From NCBI GenBank assembly GCA_023663185.1, contig JAMPHY010000001.1:42590-106589 (forward strand): a stretch of 64,000 nt of DNA, written 5' to 3'. Positions 16,225-25,003 of the stretch are shown here, one piece after another. The stretch comes from Clostridiales bacterium. GTDB taxonomy: Bacteria; Bacillota; Clostridia; Lachnospirales; Lachnospiraceae. Made by a program: the position numbers and the translations under genes. Under the pieces are notes generated by a model. It saw only the letters and a program-made list of their open reading frames with translations. It had not been told where the DNA came from and made no database searches. Position 1 is the stretch's first letter, and each line of letters starts with the position of its first letter.

Positions 16225-18081
16225 ATGGATAGTGTGAAAAATGAATTTAAAATGGATTTTTACGGATTTTATACAGGGCAGGAGTTTCATGCCTATGAAT
16301 ACTTAGGGGCGCATATTACGGACGATGGCGTAGTATTCCGCACCTTTGCGCCGAATGCAGACAAAATATCCGTAATCGGTGAATTTAACAACTGGCGAGA
16401 AACCCCGATGGTGAAAGTATATGACGGTAATTTTTGGGAATGTCATATAGAAAATGCAAGGCAAGGAATGAAATACAAGTACCGTATTTATGATAAAACG
16501 GGTAGATATATTGACCATTGCGATCCATATGCTTTTTACTCAGAGTTACGACCGCAGACAGCGTCAATTATCTGGCAGCTTGCGGGTGCGGGCGACATCG
16601 CCTTGAAAAATAACGGCGGTATCGCCTTGAAAGATGACGGCGCTAAAATACAGACAGATGCCGTTAATCTTGATAACTTGCCTTTAAATATCTATGAAAT
16701 CCATGCAGGCTCATGGAAAAAGCCTGATAATGATAAAGACAGTTGGTACACTTACAGGGAATTAGCCAATCTGCTTATTCCATATCTGCTTGAGAACGGA
16801 TATAATTATCTGGAAATTATGCCGTTAAACGAATATCCGTGCGACGAGTCGTGGGGGTATCAGGCGACCGGATTTTTCAGCCCCACTTCCCGCTATGGCA
16901 CGCCGGACGATTTGAAATACTTTATTGATAAATGCCATGCGGAAAATACCGGCGTGCTTTTAGATTTTGTTCCGGTTCATTTTGCACTTAATGATTATGC
17001 CCTGCTTAAGTATGACGGCACATCGCTTTTTGAATATCCGCATAATGATGTGGGTATTAACGAGTGGGGAAGCTGTAATTTTATGCACTCAAGGGGAGAA
17101 GTGCGCAGTTTTCTGCAATCTTCCGCATGTTACTGGCTGAAAGAATTTCATTTTGACGGACTAAGGGTGGACGCGGTCAGCAATTTGATTTACTGGCAGG
17201 GAAATTCTGAACGCGGAGAGAATAAGCAGGCTGTCCAATTTATACAGAACATGAATAAAGGCTTAAAAGAACTGTTTCCTTCGGCACTGTTGATTGCGGA
17301 AGACAGTTCCACTTATAAGGGCGTAACCGATACGGTTGAAAATGGCGGTCTGGGGTTTGACTATAAGTGGGATTTGGGCTGGATGAATGACACTCTAAGA
17401 TTCCTGCAGTCTGCGCCCGATACCCGTAAAATGCACTACCACAAGCTGACATTCTCCATGCACTATTTTTATAATGAAAAATTTCTTCTGCCCTTATCAC
17501 ATGATGAAGTAGTACATGGAAAAGCGACGATTGTTAATAAAATGAACAGTGTTGACTATGAAGATAAGTTTGCGCAGGCGCGCGCCCTTTATATGTATAT
17601 GTACGCCCACCCTGGAAAGAAACTTAATTTTATGGGAAATGAAATCGCATATATGAGGGAATGGGACGAGAAAAGGCAGCAGGATTGGGATTTGCTAAAG
17701 TTTCCTGCGCATGACGCTTTTCACCATTTTATGATGGATTTGAATGATATTTATTTGAAAAATCCTGCGCTATATGAAAACGATTACGACCGTAAGGGCT
17801 TTGAGTGGGTGGATTGCAATAATGAAAAGCTTGTGGTTTATTCCTTTTTGCGTAAATCGAGAGAGCAGAAAATACTCGCTATATTCAATTTTTCTGATAA
17901 AGATATTGCAAATTATGAAATAAAAATACCTGCCGCCCATAAAGCTGTGTTAATCTTAAATAGCGGCTGGGAATGCTATGGTGGGACAATTCCGAAAAAA
18001 GATACAGCTATAACAATCAGACATACGGTTATGAGAATAAATGTAAAGCGGTTTTCGGCGGTGTTTTTTGAGATTACATAA
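16225..18081 (+). CDS. glgB: 1,4-alpha-glucan branching enzyme
   Basis: The protein has 618 residues. An N-terminal CBM48 domain (FRTFAPNADKISVIGEFNNW) is followed by the GH13 barrel. The nucleophile D316 (GLRVDAVSN), acid/base E359 (LLIAEDSS) and third acidic residue D427 (LSHDEVVHGK) are all present. It cuts alpha-1,4 glucan and rejoins it as alpha-1,6 branches. The reading frame runs upstream to 15898, but AGGAG and ATG 16225 mark the start. No glgA, glgC or glgP is nearby, so it is a solitary copy. A 24-base tandem duplication (16597-16644) lengthens the loop after CBM48. Confidence 0.94.
   Translation: MDSVKNEFKMDFYGFYTGQEFHAYEYLGAHITDDGVVFRTFAPNADKISVIGEFNNWRETPMVKVYDGNFWECHIENARQGMKYKYRIYDKTGRYIDHCDPYAFYSELRPQTASIIWQLAGAGDIALKNNGGIALKDDGAKIQTDAVNLDNLPLNIYEIHAGSWKKPDNDKDSWYTYRELANLLIPYLLENGYNYLEIMPLNEYPCDESWGYQATGFFSPTSRYGTPDDLKYFIDKCHAENTGVLLDFVPVHFALNDYALLKYDGTSLFEYPHNDVGINEWGSCNFMHSRGEVRSFLQSSACYWLKEFHFDGLRVDAVSNLIYWQGNSERGENKQAVQFIQNMNKGLKELFPSALLIAEDSSTYKGVTDTVENGGLGFDYKWDLGWMNDTLRFLQSAPDTRKMHYHKLTFSMHYFYNEKFLLPLSHDEVVHGKATIVNKMNSVDYEDKFAQARALYMYMYAHPGKKLNFMGNEIAYMREWDEKRQQDWDLLKFPAHDAFHHFMMDLNDIYLKNPALYENDYDRKGFEWVDCNNEKLVVYSFLRKSREQKILAIFNFSDKDIANYEIKIPAAHKAVLILNSGWECYGGTIPKKDTAITIRHTVMRINVKRFSAVFFEIT
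16597..16644 (+). repeat. 24-base in-frame tandem duplication inside glgB
   Basis: Copies at 16597-16620 and 16621-16644 differ at a few positions and encode IALKNNGG and IALKDDGA. They lie in the linker between the CBM48 domain and the barrel. Confidence 0.8.
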
Positions 18082-18200
18082 TGAGTAGGCAGTTTGCGGA
18101 GCAGGCGATAAAGCGCTGAAAGAGCAAAATTGCAGTTTGTGAGTTTAGATGATATAATGACCACAGCCAAGACAGGCTGAGAAAGGGCATTAATACAGCG

Positions 18201-18716
18201 ATGAAACTAAAATTAGTCAGACCGACAGCGGAACTAAAGGAAAAAGCGATAGCTTTTAAGCAGGAATTTTTTGATAATGGTGAAATGATAATCAATGGCA
18301 GCGAGTTGCTTGATAAAACCGATAACTATGACGAATGGCTAAAGGCTGTAACTGCCAATACCAGAATTGAAACCGTAAATCCTGACTGGGTTGTGACGGA
18401 TACATTTTTCGCCATAGATGAAGATGATAAAATTATAGGAATTATTGATTTAAGGCATACGCTCAATGATTTTTTGAAAAATCTGGGTAATTGTGGTTAC
18501 AGCGTCCGCCCATCAGAAAGAAGGAAAGGCTATGCGACCGAAATGCTGCGGCAGATAATAAAAGTGGCAATTAATTCCGGCATGAGCGAACTGCATTTGT
18601 CTGTCGAAAGGGACAACGAGCCGTCTGTAAAGACAATAAAATATAACGGCGGCGTTTATGAACGGAGTTTTGAATTTGAAGGCGAAGCTGCGGATATATA
18701 CAAGATTGTTTTGTGA
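18201..18716 (+). CDS. GNAT family N-acetyltransferase
   Basis: The protein has 171 residues. The acetyl-CoA loop is GYSVRPSERRKGYATEML, matching the R/Q-x-x-G-x-A pattern of GNAT motif A, and the C-terminal YERSFEFEGEAADIYKI stretch is typical of the group that contains the predicted acetyltransferase YhbS/RimJ-like enzymes. The acceptor is unknown. It follows glgB in the same direction after about 120 bases, without clear coupling. Confidence 0.87.
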   Translation: MKLKLVRPTAELKEKAIAFKQEFFDNGEMIINGSELLDKTDNYDEWLKAVTANTRIETVNPDWVVTDTFFAIDEDDKIIGIIDLRHTLNDFLKNLGNCGYSVRPSERRKGYATEMLRQIIKVAINSGMSELHLSVERDNEPSVKTIKYNGGVYERSFEFEGEAADIYKIVL

Positions 18717-18744
18717 GTTGCTTTTGTAGGCTCGCTTTTTAGAA

Positions 18745-18773
18745 TTGTGTACTTGTTAAAAGTAAGCTATAAT
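18745..18773 (+). promoter_or_regulatory. Promoter of the WYL regulator gene
   Basis: TTGTGT (18745-18750), a 17-base spacer and TATAAT (18768-18773) lie 31 bases before ATG 18805. Confidence 0.6.
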
Positions 18774-18804
18774 TGTATTTACAAATCGGTAGGAGATATT
18801 TTAG

Positions 18805-19725
18805 ATGAAAATAGACAGAATATTGGAAATTATCGTTTATTTAGTCAACCATGATAATGTTCCAGCCAGTTATTTAGCAGAGCGTTTTCATGTATCTGTC
18901 AGAACAATACAGAGGGATATGGTCAGCATATCTTCAATCGGTATACCTGTTTATGCAGAAGGGGGAAAATACGGGGGATACTCTATTTTACCAACTTATA
19001 AAATAAAAAACAGTAATATTAAAGACGATGAACAGCAGATGATAATAAAAGCGCTCGAAAGTCTGGCAACGTCCTATACGAGTGATACTTTAAGAGCATT
19101 GATTGAAAAATACAATGCCATTATAGAAAAAGAGGGCGGACAAAAGGTATTTTGGGATTTTGGCGTAACAAAGGAAAATAATTATGTACAAAACATGAAT
19201 CATTTGTTAGAGCAGGCTATTGCAGAAAGAAAACACATCACATTTCATTATCGGAATGCAAGTGGGAAAGAATCAAAGCAATATATAGAACCATTGGCAA
19301 TACATTATAAATGGTATGCGTGGTATCTGTTTGCCTATTCTCCTGAAAAGAAGCAATACCGGACATTTAAGGTTGCCCGAATGCAGAATTTATATATAAA
19401 CGATACACGCTCTGTTATCGAGCATGGAGACATTGAAAAACTTATGAAAGCTTCCGAACAGGAATATTATCAGACATGTATTCACATTGAAGTACAGTTT
19501 GACAATGAGAATACAAACTTAATGTCAGAATATTTTCCTGATTGTCCGGTTGAAAGACTGACAGAAACAGTGAGCCGGATTTTTATTGACGTTCCGGCAA
19601 AAGAGCGATTATGGAAAGCATTATTACTTAGCTTTGGAGATAAAGTAAAAATAATAGAACCTGAGGAGTATAAAAAAGAATTGATTGAAACGGCAAAAAA
19701 TTTTCTGTCTAATTACGACATATAG
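18805..19725 (+). CDS. HTH and WYL domain transcriptional regulator (YafY/DeoR-like)
   Basis: The protein has 306 residues. An N-terminal winged helix (VPASYLAERFHVSVRTIQRDM) is followed by a linker and a WYL domain (IEPLAIHYKWYAWYLFAY), then the C-terminal extension domain. WYL domains are thought to bind small ligands or nucleic acid and control DNA-damage, defence or metabolic genes. It is followed by a DinB-like gene, a pairing often seen in Firmicutes, with an inverted repeat between them (19735-19766) that may be its operator. Confidence 0.88.
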   Translation: MKIDRILEIIVYLVNHDNVPASYLAERFHVSVRTIQRDMVSISSIGIPVYAEGGKYGGYSILPTYKIKNSNIKDDEQQMIIKALESLATSYTSDTLRALIEKYNAIIEKEGGQKVFWDFGVTKENNYVQNMNHLLEQAIAERKHITFHYRNASGKESKQYIEPLAIHYKWYAWYLFAYSPEKKQYRTFKVARMQNLYINDTRSVIEHGDIEKLMKASEQEYYQTCIHIEVQFDNENTNLMSEYFPDCPVERLTETVSRIFIDVPAKERLWKALLLSFGDKVKIIEPEEYKKELIETAKNFLSNYDI

Positions 19726-19734
19726 TTGTCGCAG

Positions 19735-19766
19735 GTATCCTGTATTATGTAATAAAATACAGATAC
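19735..19766. promoter_or_regulatory. Inverted repeat between the WYL and DinB-like genes
   Basis: GTATCCTGTAT (19735-19745) is mirrored by ATACAGATAC (19757-19766) with one unpaired base. It lacks a T-tract, so an operator for the neighbouring regulator is more likely than a terminator. Confidence 0.45.
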
Positions 19767-19785
19767 AAGAAAGGAATTATGTTTT

Positions 19786-20499
19786 ATGAAAAAAGAAGAA
19801 TTATTTGCTGGGATCAGAGAAAAGTATGTTGAATTAAAAGAGGCTTTAAAAGGAACGGACATTGAAAAAATAAGAAATTTGACATTGGAAGTTCATGCTC
19901 TGGTACACCCCGCGGAAATATCCGGAAGAGCGGAAAAGACAGTTGCGGATTATGTTCTGGAGTATATGTTGTCGGGAAATCAGAATGTTATTGTGCCCAG
20001 AGAAAATCATGATACGGACTTGCATTACGCAGGAACGAAAAGAGTTCCTATGTGCTGGCAGTTTTGGCATACATACCGCATCGAAGATATTGTAAGCAAT
20101 ATCATAATGGTAAATCAAAATCAGATTTTTAATGCCAACTGGCAGAAAAAAATCGGCGCTTCAATTACGGACACTGGAAATGCTCTGGAATTTGATGAAG
20201 CAGTCGCGTTTGGAAAAGGGATAGATGTCCTTGCGCTTCGTGATTATATGATTACAGTAGGAAAAAATACACGCAGCATATTAGAAAGTTTAACATTGGA
20301 GCAAATACAGTCTATGGTGCCGGAAGAATGGGTAATGAGAGTATTAGAAGAGGGAGGAGTGACTACAGATTTCCGCTCTGTGTGGCTGTTGGTATTTTGG
20401 GGGAGATTGACAAGGGGCGGCATGATTTTAACTCCTATGACAAATCATCATATGATGCATTTACCTCCCTGCTTGAATAATTTGCCGATTTTGGACTAA
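19786..20499 (+). CDS. DinB superfamily-like protein
   Basis: The protein has 237 residues. FWHTYRIEDIVSNIIM and the C-terminal LTPMTNHHMMHLP resemble the DinB four-helix fold, whose three histidines bind a metal; here H-T-Y-R-I-E-D and H-H-M-M-H are candidate ligands. DinB proteins are thiol transferases or nucleases of mostly unknown substrate, not DNA polymerases. It sits 60 bases behind a WYL regulator that probably controls it. AAAGGAA precedes ATG 19786. Confidence 0.7.
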   Translation: MKKEELFAGIREKYVELKEALKGTDIEKIRNLTLEVHALVHPAEISGRAEKTVADYVLEYMLSGNQNVIVPRENHDTDLHYAGTKRVPMCWQFWHTYRIEDIVSNIIMVNQNQIFNANWQKKIGASITDTGNALEFDEAVAFGKGIDVLALRDYMITVGKNTRSILESLTLEQIQSMVPEEWVMRVLEEGGVTTDFRSVWLLVFWGRLTRGGMILTPMTNHHMMHLPPCLNNLPILD

Positions 20500-20568
20500 G
20501 CTGCGCAGTATGTACGGAAAAAGAATATCGTTGTAAGGGAATAGCAAACCATAACGGAGGTGTAGAAA

Positions 20569-21108
20569 ATGCAATATGCAGTAGAACTGTATTTTGATAA
20601 TGAAACAGAAAATAAACTTTTTGAATTGGCAGAAAAGGTTGCCGCTGAAAAAATCAGCACTAAGTTTTTAGAGTGGAAGACAAGACCGCATCTTACATTA
20701 GCGTGTTTTAATGATATTGATAATGATGAATGTATAGAGAAAATAAGAGAATTTGCCAAAAATCATAAGGCTATGCCGGCATACATAGGTTCGATAGGAA
20801 TGTTTAACGATAGCAAAACTATTTTCGTATCACCCATAATGACTAGCGGCATGTACCAATTTCAACGGGAACTGCATGAAACATTAAATTGTTTTGATAC
20901 AAAAGGCTGGGAATGGTATTGTCCGGACAGGTGGGTGCCGCATTGTACTATTGCGCTAACCGGTGAAGATAAAGACGATGCTTTTTTTAAAGCAAGTGAT
21001 TTGCTGCTTCACGAATTTAGAAAAATGAGCGGTAAATTTGTATCAATAGGATTGGTAAAAGTTACGTTTCCGGTTGAGGAAATATTTACGATAGACTTAG
21101 AAGTTTAA
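20569..21108 (+). CDS. 2'-5' RNA ligase/2H phosphoesterase superfamily protein
   Basis: The protein has 179 residues and two H-x-T motifs, RPHLTLA and VPHCTIAL, separated by about 90 residues, which together form the 2H phosphoesterase active site. Family members hydrolyse or ligate 2',5' or cyclic phosphodiester bonds in RNA or nucleotides. The in vivo substrate is unknown. GGAGGTG supports ATG 20569. The next GNAT gene starts 18 bases after its stop, so the two are probably cotranscribed. Confidence 0.87.
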   Translation: MQYAVELYFDNETENKLFELAEKVAAEKISTKFLEWKTRPHLTLACFNDIDNDECIEKIREFAKNHKAMPAYIGSIGMFNDSKTIFVSPIMTSGMYQFQRELHETLNCFDTKGWEWYCPDRWVPHCTIALTGEDKDDAFFKASDLLLHEFRKMSGKFVSIGLVKVTFPVEEIFTIDLEV

Positions 21109-21126
21109 CATTTGCGGAGATATCAT

Positions 21127-21564
21127 ATGGTTAGAGAAATTTATAAAAACGAATTAAATGAATTATTGCAATTATATTTGTATTTACATGAAAAGTCTAT
21201 TCCGGAAATGACAGAGCATTTAAGAAAGACTTGGAATACTATTATTCAAGATGAAAATCATCATATTATCGTCAATATTATTGATGGTAAAATTGTTTCT
21301 TCCTGCGTATGCGTGATTATTCCGAACTTAACAAGAAATGTCAGACCATATGCATTTATTGAAAATGTTGTTACGCATGAAAAATATCGTGGAAATGGCT
21401 ATGCAACGGAATGTCTTAATTATGCTAAAGGAATAGCACAAGGCGCAAATTGTTATAAAATGATGCTGCTTACTGGTTCAAGGGAAGAAAAGACGCTTGA
21501 ATTTTATAGTCATGCAGGATATAACAGTACGGATAAAACAGCATTTATACAATGGCTTGAATAG
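21127..21564 (+). CDS. GNAT family N-acetyltransferase
   Basis: The protein has 145 residues. The acetyl-CoA site is VVTHEKYRGNGYATECL, and LLTGSREEKTLEFYSHAGYN completes the family pattern. The acceptor is unknown. ATG 21127 with GGAGA 7 bases upstream is preferred to an in-frame TTG at 21112. A terminator overlaps its stop. Confidence 0.88.
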   Translation: MVREIYKNELNELLQLYLYLHEKSIPEMTEHLRKTWNTIIQDENHHIIVNIIDGKIVSSCVCVIIPNLTRNVRPYAFIENVVTHEKYRGNGYATECLNYAKGIAQGANCYKMMLLTGSREEKTLEFYSHAGYNSTDKTAFIQWLE

Positions 21565-21590
21565 AATTGCTTTACAATTCTATATTTTTT
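21562..21590 (+). terminator. Terminator after the GNAT gene
   Basis: TAGAATTG (21562-21569) pairs with CAATTCTA (21575-21582), followed by TATTTTTT. The stem starts at the stop codon. Confidence 0.75.
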
Positions 21591-21592
21591 GC

Positions 21593-21622
21593 TTGACAAA
21601 ATTCCAACAACTAGGTTATGAT
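21593..21622 (+). promoter_or_regulatory. Promoter of the broken Rpn-family gene
   Basis: TTGACA (21593-21598) and TATGAT (21617-21622) are 18 bases apart and lie about 100 bases before the remnant gene, so the pseudogene may still be transcribed. Confidence 0.5.
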
Positions 21623-21722
21623 TAACTAAACATATCTGGGAGTCTTAAATTCTGGAAAATCTTTTTTCACATCATAGAATCTGAATCCCTTATATGATTA
21701 ATAAAATAAGGGAGGACGACTG

Positions 21723-22300
21723 ATGGGAAGAAAAGACGATTATCAGTTTGATTATCTGGACGACAATACAAGGTTTGCAGACCAGATAAACGGAGCATTA
21801 TTCAAGGGAAAACAAGTTGTAAAACCAGAAGAGCTGGAGCCGGAGGACTTACAGATTGTAAGCACAGGAAATATTGACGGCGGTACAGGGCAGGAAGGAA
21901 AAAGTAGTAATCGAAAAGACAGGAAGCAGAGAGAAAGAAGCAGTCAGGTATTCAAAGGACAAAGAGAGGCTTAAGAAAAGTTATGGAAGAGAACAAAGAA
22001 GCATACAGTAATATAGACAGTGAAACAAAGGATATGCTTGAAGTTGTGGCGAATATAAGGATACCTGAAAAATTTAAGACCGAAGAAAATGGAGAGGAGA
22101 GATACAATATGTGTAAAGCGTTTGAGGATATGAGACTTGAAGGATATGAAGAGGGGATAATAGCTGGCATAGAAAAATTTATAAAGGGAGCCAGAATGCT
22201 TGGTGCTTCTAAAATGGCGGCATGTGAGCAGCTTATTCAGCAGTATGCCTTGAAAGAAAATGAAGCCAACGAAAAAATAGAGCTATATTGGGTGGATTAA
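21723..22300 (+). pseudogene. Remnant of an Rpn-family nuclease gene (both ends kept, core lost)
   Basis: The first frame (21723-21974, 83 codons) begins MGRKDDYQFDYLDDNTRFAD and continues GALFKGKQVVKPEEL, the usual start of Lachnospiraceae Rpn-type nucleases. It then shifts into a basic stretch and stops. The second frame (21983-22300) reads like the family's C-terminus (ERYNMCKAFEDMRLEGYEEG) but has no good ribosome binding site. Between them KVVIEKT, the beginning of the nuclease core, is readable in another frame; the catalytic D...ExQ region is absent. A deletion plus frameshift best explains this. The promoter and start site are intact. Confidence 0.7.
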
Positions 22301-22393
22301 CGTCTTATATCTTGCCATAATCCCCAACTAAACGATACGTCGATTGAAAAAAGCAGCGATAAGATGTATGTTAGTGATAAGGGGGTGAAGCGA

Positions 22394-22987
22394 ATGGACG
22401 CAAAAATATTCGGTGCATTTATAGCTGAATGCCGTAAAGAAAAAAATATGACGCAGGCAGATTTGGCGGCAAAATTGAATGTCACCGATAAGGCTGTCAG
22501 CCGTTGGGAAAGAGGAGTCGGGTTTCCTGATATTAACACAATTGAGGAATTGGCTTTAGCTTTAGAAATAAGTATTCTTGAGCTTATGAAATCTGAACGG
22601 ATTGCAGCAAATGAAGTAACAAAAGAAGAAGCCGCAGATATCTTTACTGATACTCTAAATACTGTAAAGCAGCAGCGTAAGCGAGAGCGCAAAAATGCAC
22701 TTTTTATTTTAGGAATTGCGGCAACAATTATAATTTTTGTTTTATTTCTTGATAACATACAATGGCAAATAGATACTCTTATTTTTGCATGTGTCGGCGT
22801 CGTTTTCCCTTTGCTTTGCATATTCGGTTTCGTTGCACTATTGGCTAATGCAATATGGCGAAAAGTAACGGGTAAGCCTTGCGGTCAAACTTTTACAATA
22901 GCATTGGCTTTATTGCTGATACTCATTATTATTATAGGATTTTTTTTCATGGCTGGAGCTTTGGGGATAGGTCCTGTTCCAAATTAA
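22394..22987 (+). CDS. XRE family regulator with C-terminal transmembrane region
   Basis: The protein has 197 residues. The N-terminal helix-turn-helix is RKEKNMTQADLAAKLNVTDKAVSRWERG, the Cro/C1 type common in Firmicutes. Residues from about 95 on contain three or four hydrophobic helices, so it is membrane-bound and might sense envelope state. ATG 22394 follows GGGGGTG; a frame upstream to 22364 adds residues without a binding site. A possible TTGAAA-17-TATGTT promoter is at 22344-22372. Targets are unknown; the downstream KDG operon has its own promoter. Confidence 0.85.
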   Translation: MDAKIFGAFIAECRKEKNMTQADLAAKLNVTDKAVSRWERGVGFPDINTIEELALALEISILELMKSERIAANEVTKEEAADIFTDTLNTVKQQRKRERKNALFILGIAATIIIFVLFLDNIQWQIDTLIFACVGVVFPLLCIFGFVALLANAIWRKVTGKPCGQTFTIALALLLILIIIIGFFFMAGALGIGPVPN

Positions 22988-23010
22988 AAGCAATAATTAT
23001 AAAAAAAAGA

Positions 23011-23039
23011 TTGAGAATATTGCCCGCGCAAATTATAAT
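23011..23039 (+). promoter_or_regulatory. Promoter of the kdgK-kdgA operon
   Basis: TTGAGA (23011-23016), a 17-base spacer and TATAAT (23034-23039) precede the operon. The small inverted repeat TTGACT/AGTCAA (about 23067-23083) lies in its leader and could be an operator. Confidence 0.6.
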
Positions 23040-23128
23040 AAGTATATAGGCAAATGCTATAAAAGATTGACTGTATAAGTCAATGGTAATGGGATGGCAG
23101 AAAATATAAAACAGGAGGGAGTTATCTT

Positions 23129-24226
23129 ATGAATTTGAATTTGAAACCGAAAAGCGAATGTAAATTTGATGCGGTATCTTTGGGCGAGGTTATGCTCAGA
23201 CTGGATCCGGGCGAGGGAAGAATCCGCACCGCACGTTCCTTCAGAGCGTGGGAAGGCGGCGGAGAGTACAACGTAATCCGTGGACTAAAGAAATGCTTTA
23301 AATTGGACACAGCGGTAATTACGGCATTTGCAGATAATGAAGTAGGTATGCTGATGGAGGATTTCATCAATCAGGGCGGAGTTGACACTTCCTTGATTAA
23401 GTGGATGAAAACAGACGGTATCGGACGTGTGTGCCGTAATGGTTTGAACTTTACGGAGCGAGGATTCGGCATTCGCGGTGCGGTAGGCTGCTCTGACCGT
23501 GCGAATACAGCGATTTCCAAAGCGACGCCGGAAGATTTTGATTTTGATTACATATTCGGCGAGCTGGGAGCGCGCTGGCTGCATACGGGCGGAATTTATG
23601 CGGCTTTATCCGAGCAGTCCTGCGAGACTGTTCTTGCAGCAATTAAGACGGCGAAGAAATACGGCACAATCGTATCTTACGATTTGAATTACCGTCCTTC
23701 CATGTGGAGTGCGATAGGCGGACAGGAAAAAGCACAGGAAGTCAATAAAGAGATTGCTAAATATGTAGATGTTATGATTGGCAATGAAGAAGATTTTACG
23801 GCGTGTCTCGGCTTTGAAATCGAAGGAAATGACGAAAATCTCAAGACTCTGAATCTTGATGGATACAAGAAGATGATTAATGAAGCGGCTAAAACCTATC
23901 CTAATTTCAAGGCGGTTGCTACTACGCTTCGTCAGGTAAAGACAGCGACAGTGAACGACTGGAGCGCAATCTGCTGGGCGGACGGAGAGATTTATAAGGC
24001 AAAAGATTACAATGGTCTGGAAATCATGGACCGCGTCGGCGGCGGAGATTCATTTGCATCGGGACTGATTTATGGGCTGATGACTACGGAAGACGCTGAA
24101 CTGGCAGTAAACTACGGAGCAGCGCACGGCGCGCTTGCAATGACGACGCCCGGCGATACGACTATGGCAAGCAAAAAAGAAGTGGAAGCTATCATGGGCG
24201 GCGCAGGCGCGAGAGTACAGAGATAA
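23129..24226 (+). CDS. kdgK: 2-dehydro-3-deoxygluconokinase (PfkB family), copy 2
   Basis: The protein has 365 residues. GEVMLRLDPGEGRIRTARSF and EGGGEYNVIRGLKKCF form the N-terminal lid and substrate region, and DRVGGGDSFASGLIYG carries the catalytic Asp and anion hole. It makes KDPG from KDG. It is followed 44 bases later by the KDPG aldolase gene in the same operon, which fixes its role in uronate catabolism. It is clearly diverged from copy 1 at 10209-11297. Confidence 0.93.
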   Translation: MNLNLKPKSECKFDAVSLGEVMLRLDPGEGRIRTARSFRAWEGGGEYNVIRGLKKCFKLDTAVITAFADNEVGMLMEDFINQGGVDTSLIKWMKTDGIGRVCRNGLNFTERGFGIRGAVGCSDRANTAISKATPEDFDFDYIFGELGARWLHTGGIYAALSEQSCETVLAAIKTAKKYGTIVSYDLNYRPSMWSAIGGQEKAQEVNKEIAKYVDVMIGNEEDFTACLGFEIEGNDENLKTLNLDGYKKMINEAAKTYPNFKAVATTLRQVKTATVNDWSAICWADGEIYKAKDYNGLEIMDRVGGGDSFASGLIYGLMTTEDAELAVNYGAAHGALAMTTPGDTTMASKKEVEAIMGGAGARVQR

Positions 24227-24270
24227 TAACTATTAATTTTATAAATATTGGAAGGGAGCATGGTATAAAA

Positions 24271-24900
24271 ATGAGTAATGTAACAGAAAGCATGAAAAAT
24301 TCAATTATCGTTCCGGTTGTGGTTATTGAGGACGCTAAAGACGCAGTTCCTACAGCAAAAGCGCTTTTAGCGGGCGGAATAAACGTAATGGAGATTACGC
24401 TGCGTACCGCAGCGGCGCTTGAGAGTATCCGTAAGGTTGCGGCAGAGTGTCCCGACATGGTAGTGGGAGTCGGCACGGTTCTTAATCTTGAGCAGGCTAA
24501 GCAGGCTGTAGAAGCAGGGGCAAAATTCATCGTAGCTCCGGGATTTGACGAAGAAACTGTAAAATGGTGTGTTTCGCAGGATATCAGCGTGACGCCGGGC
24601 TGCGTTACCCCGACAGAAATCATGGCGGCGCGTAAGTTAGGATTAAGAGTGGTTAAATTCTTCCCTGCCAATATATACGGCGGTTTGAAGGCAATCACCA
24701 ATCTTGCGGCTCCGTTTACGGATATGCAGTTCATACCTACAGGCGGGGTTAATACTGAAAACATAGCAGAATTTGTTGCAAATCCGGCAATTTTTGCAGT
24801 CGGCGGAAGCTGGGTATGCAAGAAAGCCGATATCTCAGCCGGAAACTTCGACAAGATTACAGAGCTTTGCAAAGAAGCGCGTAAGCAGGCAGGCGCATAA
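24271..24900 (+). CDS. kdgA: KDPG/KHG aldolase
   Basis: The protein has 209 residues and is a class I aldolase that splits 2-keto-3-deoxy-6-phosphogluconate into pyruvate and glyceraldehyde-3-phosphate. NVMEITLRT supplies the acid/base Glu, VGVGTVLN and the following segment the phosphate and pyruvate contacts, and VVKFFPANIYGG the Schiff-base lysine. PTGGVN near the C-terminus is the phosphate-binding loop. It shares an operon with kdgK copy 2. Family members often also act on 4-hydroxy-2-oxoglutarate. Confidence 0.95.
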   Translation: MSNVTESMKNSIIVPVVVIEDAKDAVPTAKALLAGGINVMEITLRTAAALESIRKVAAECPDMVVGVGTVLNLEQAKQAVEAGAKFIVAPGFDEETVKWCVSQDISVTPGCVTPTEIMAARKLGLRVVKFFPANIYGGLKAITNLAAPFTDMQFIPTGGVNTENIAEFVANPAIFAVGGSWVCKKADISAGNFDKITELCKEARKQAGA

Positions 24901-24953
24901 AACCAAGATAAGCTATATTAACAAAGATAGACCAGTGCTATTCACAGCGTTGG

Positions 24954-24989
24954 AGACATGGACTCATGGAAACATATGAGTCCATGTCT
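24954..24989. terminator. Bidirectional-type terminator hairpin between convergent operons
   Basis: A perfect 14-base-pair stem (24954-24967 with 24976-24989) and an 8-base loop lie between kdgA and the 3' end of the minus-strand uronate operon. T-tracts are weak on both sides. Confidence 0.6.
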
Positions 24990-25003
24990 TATATCCAATA
25001 CCC

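Noticed and set aside
24192..24872. 226-codon minus-strand frame opposite kdgA
   Set aside because: It mirrors the aldolase coding strand and has no ribosome binding site; kdgA is certain.
24954..24989. Perfect inverted repeat as a transposon end
   Set aside because: It is a single hairpin between convergent operons and behaves as a terminator; no transposase or target duplication is visible.
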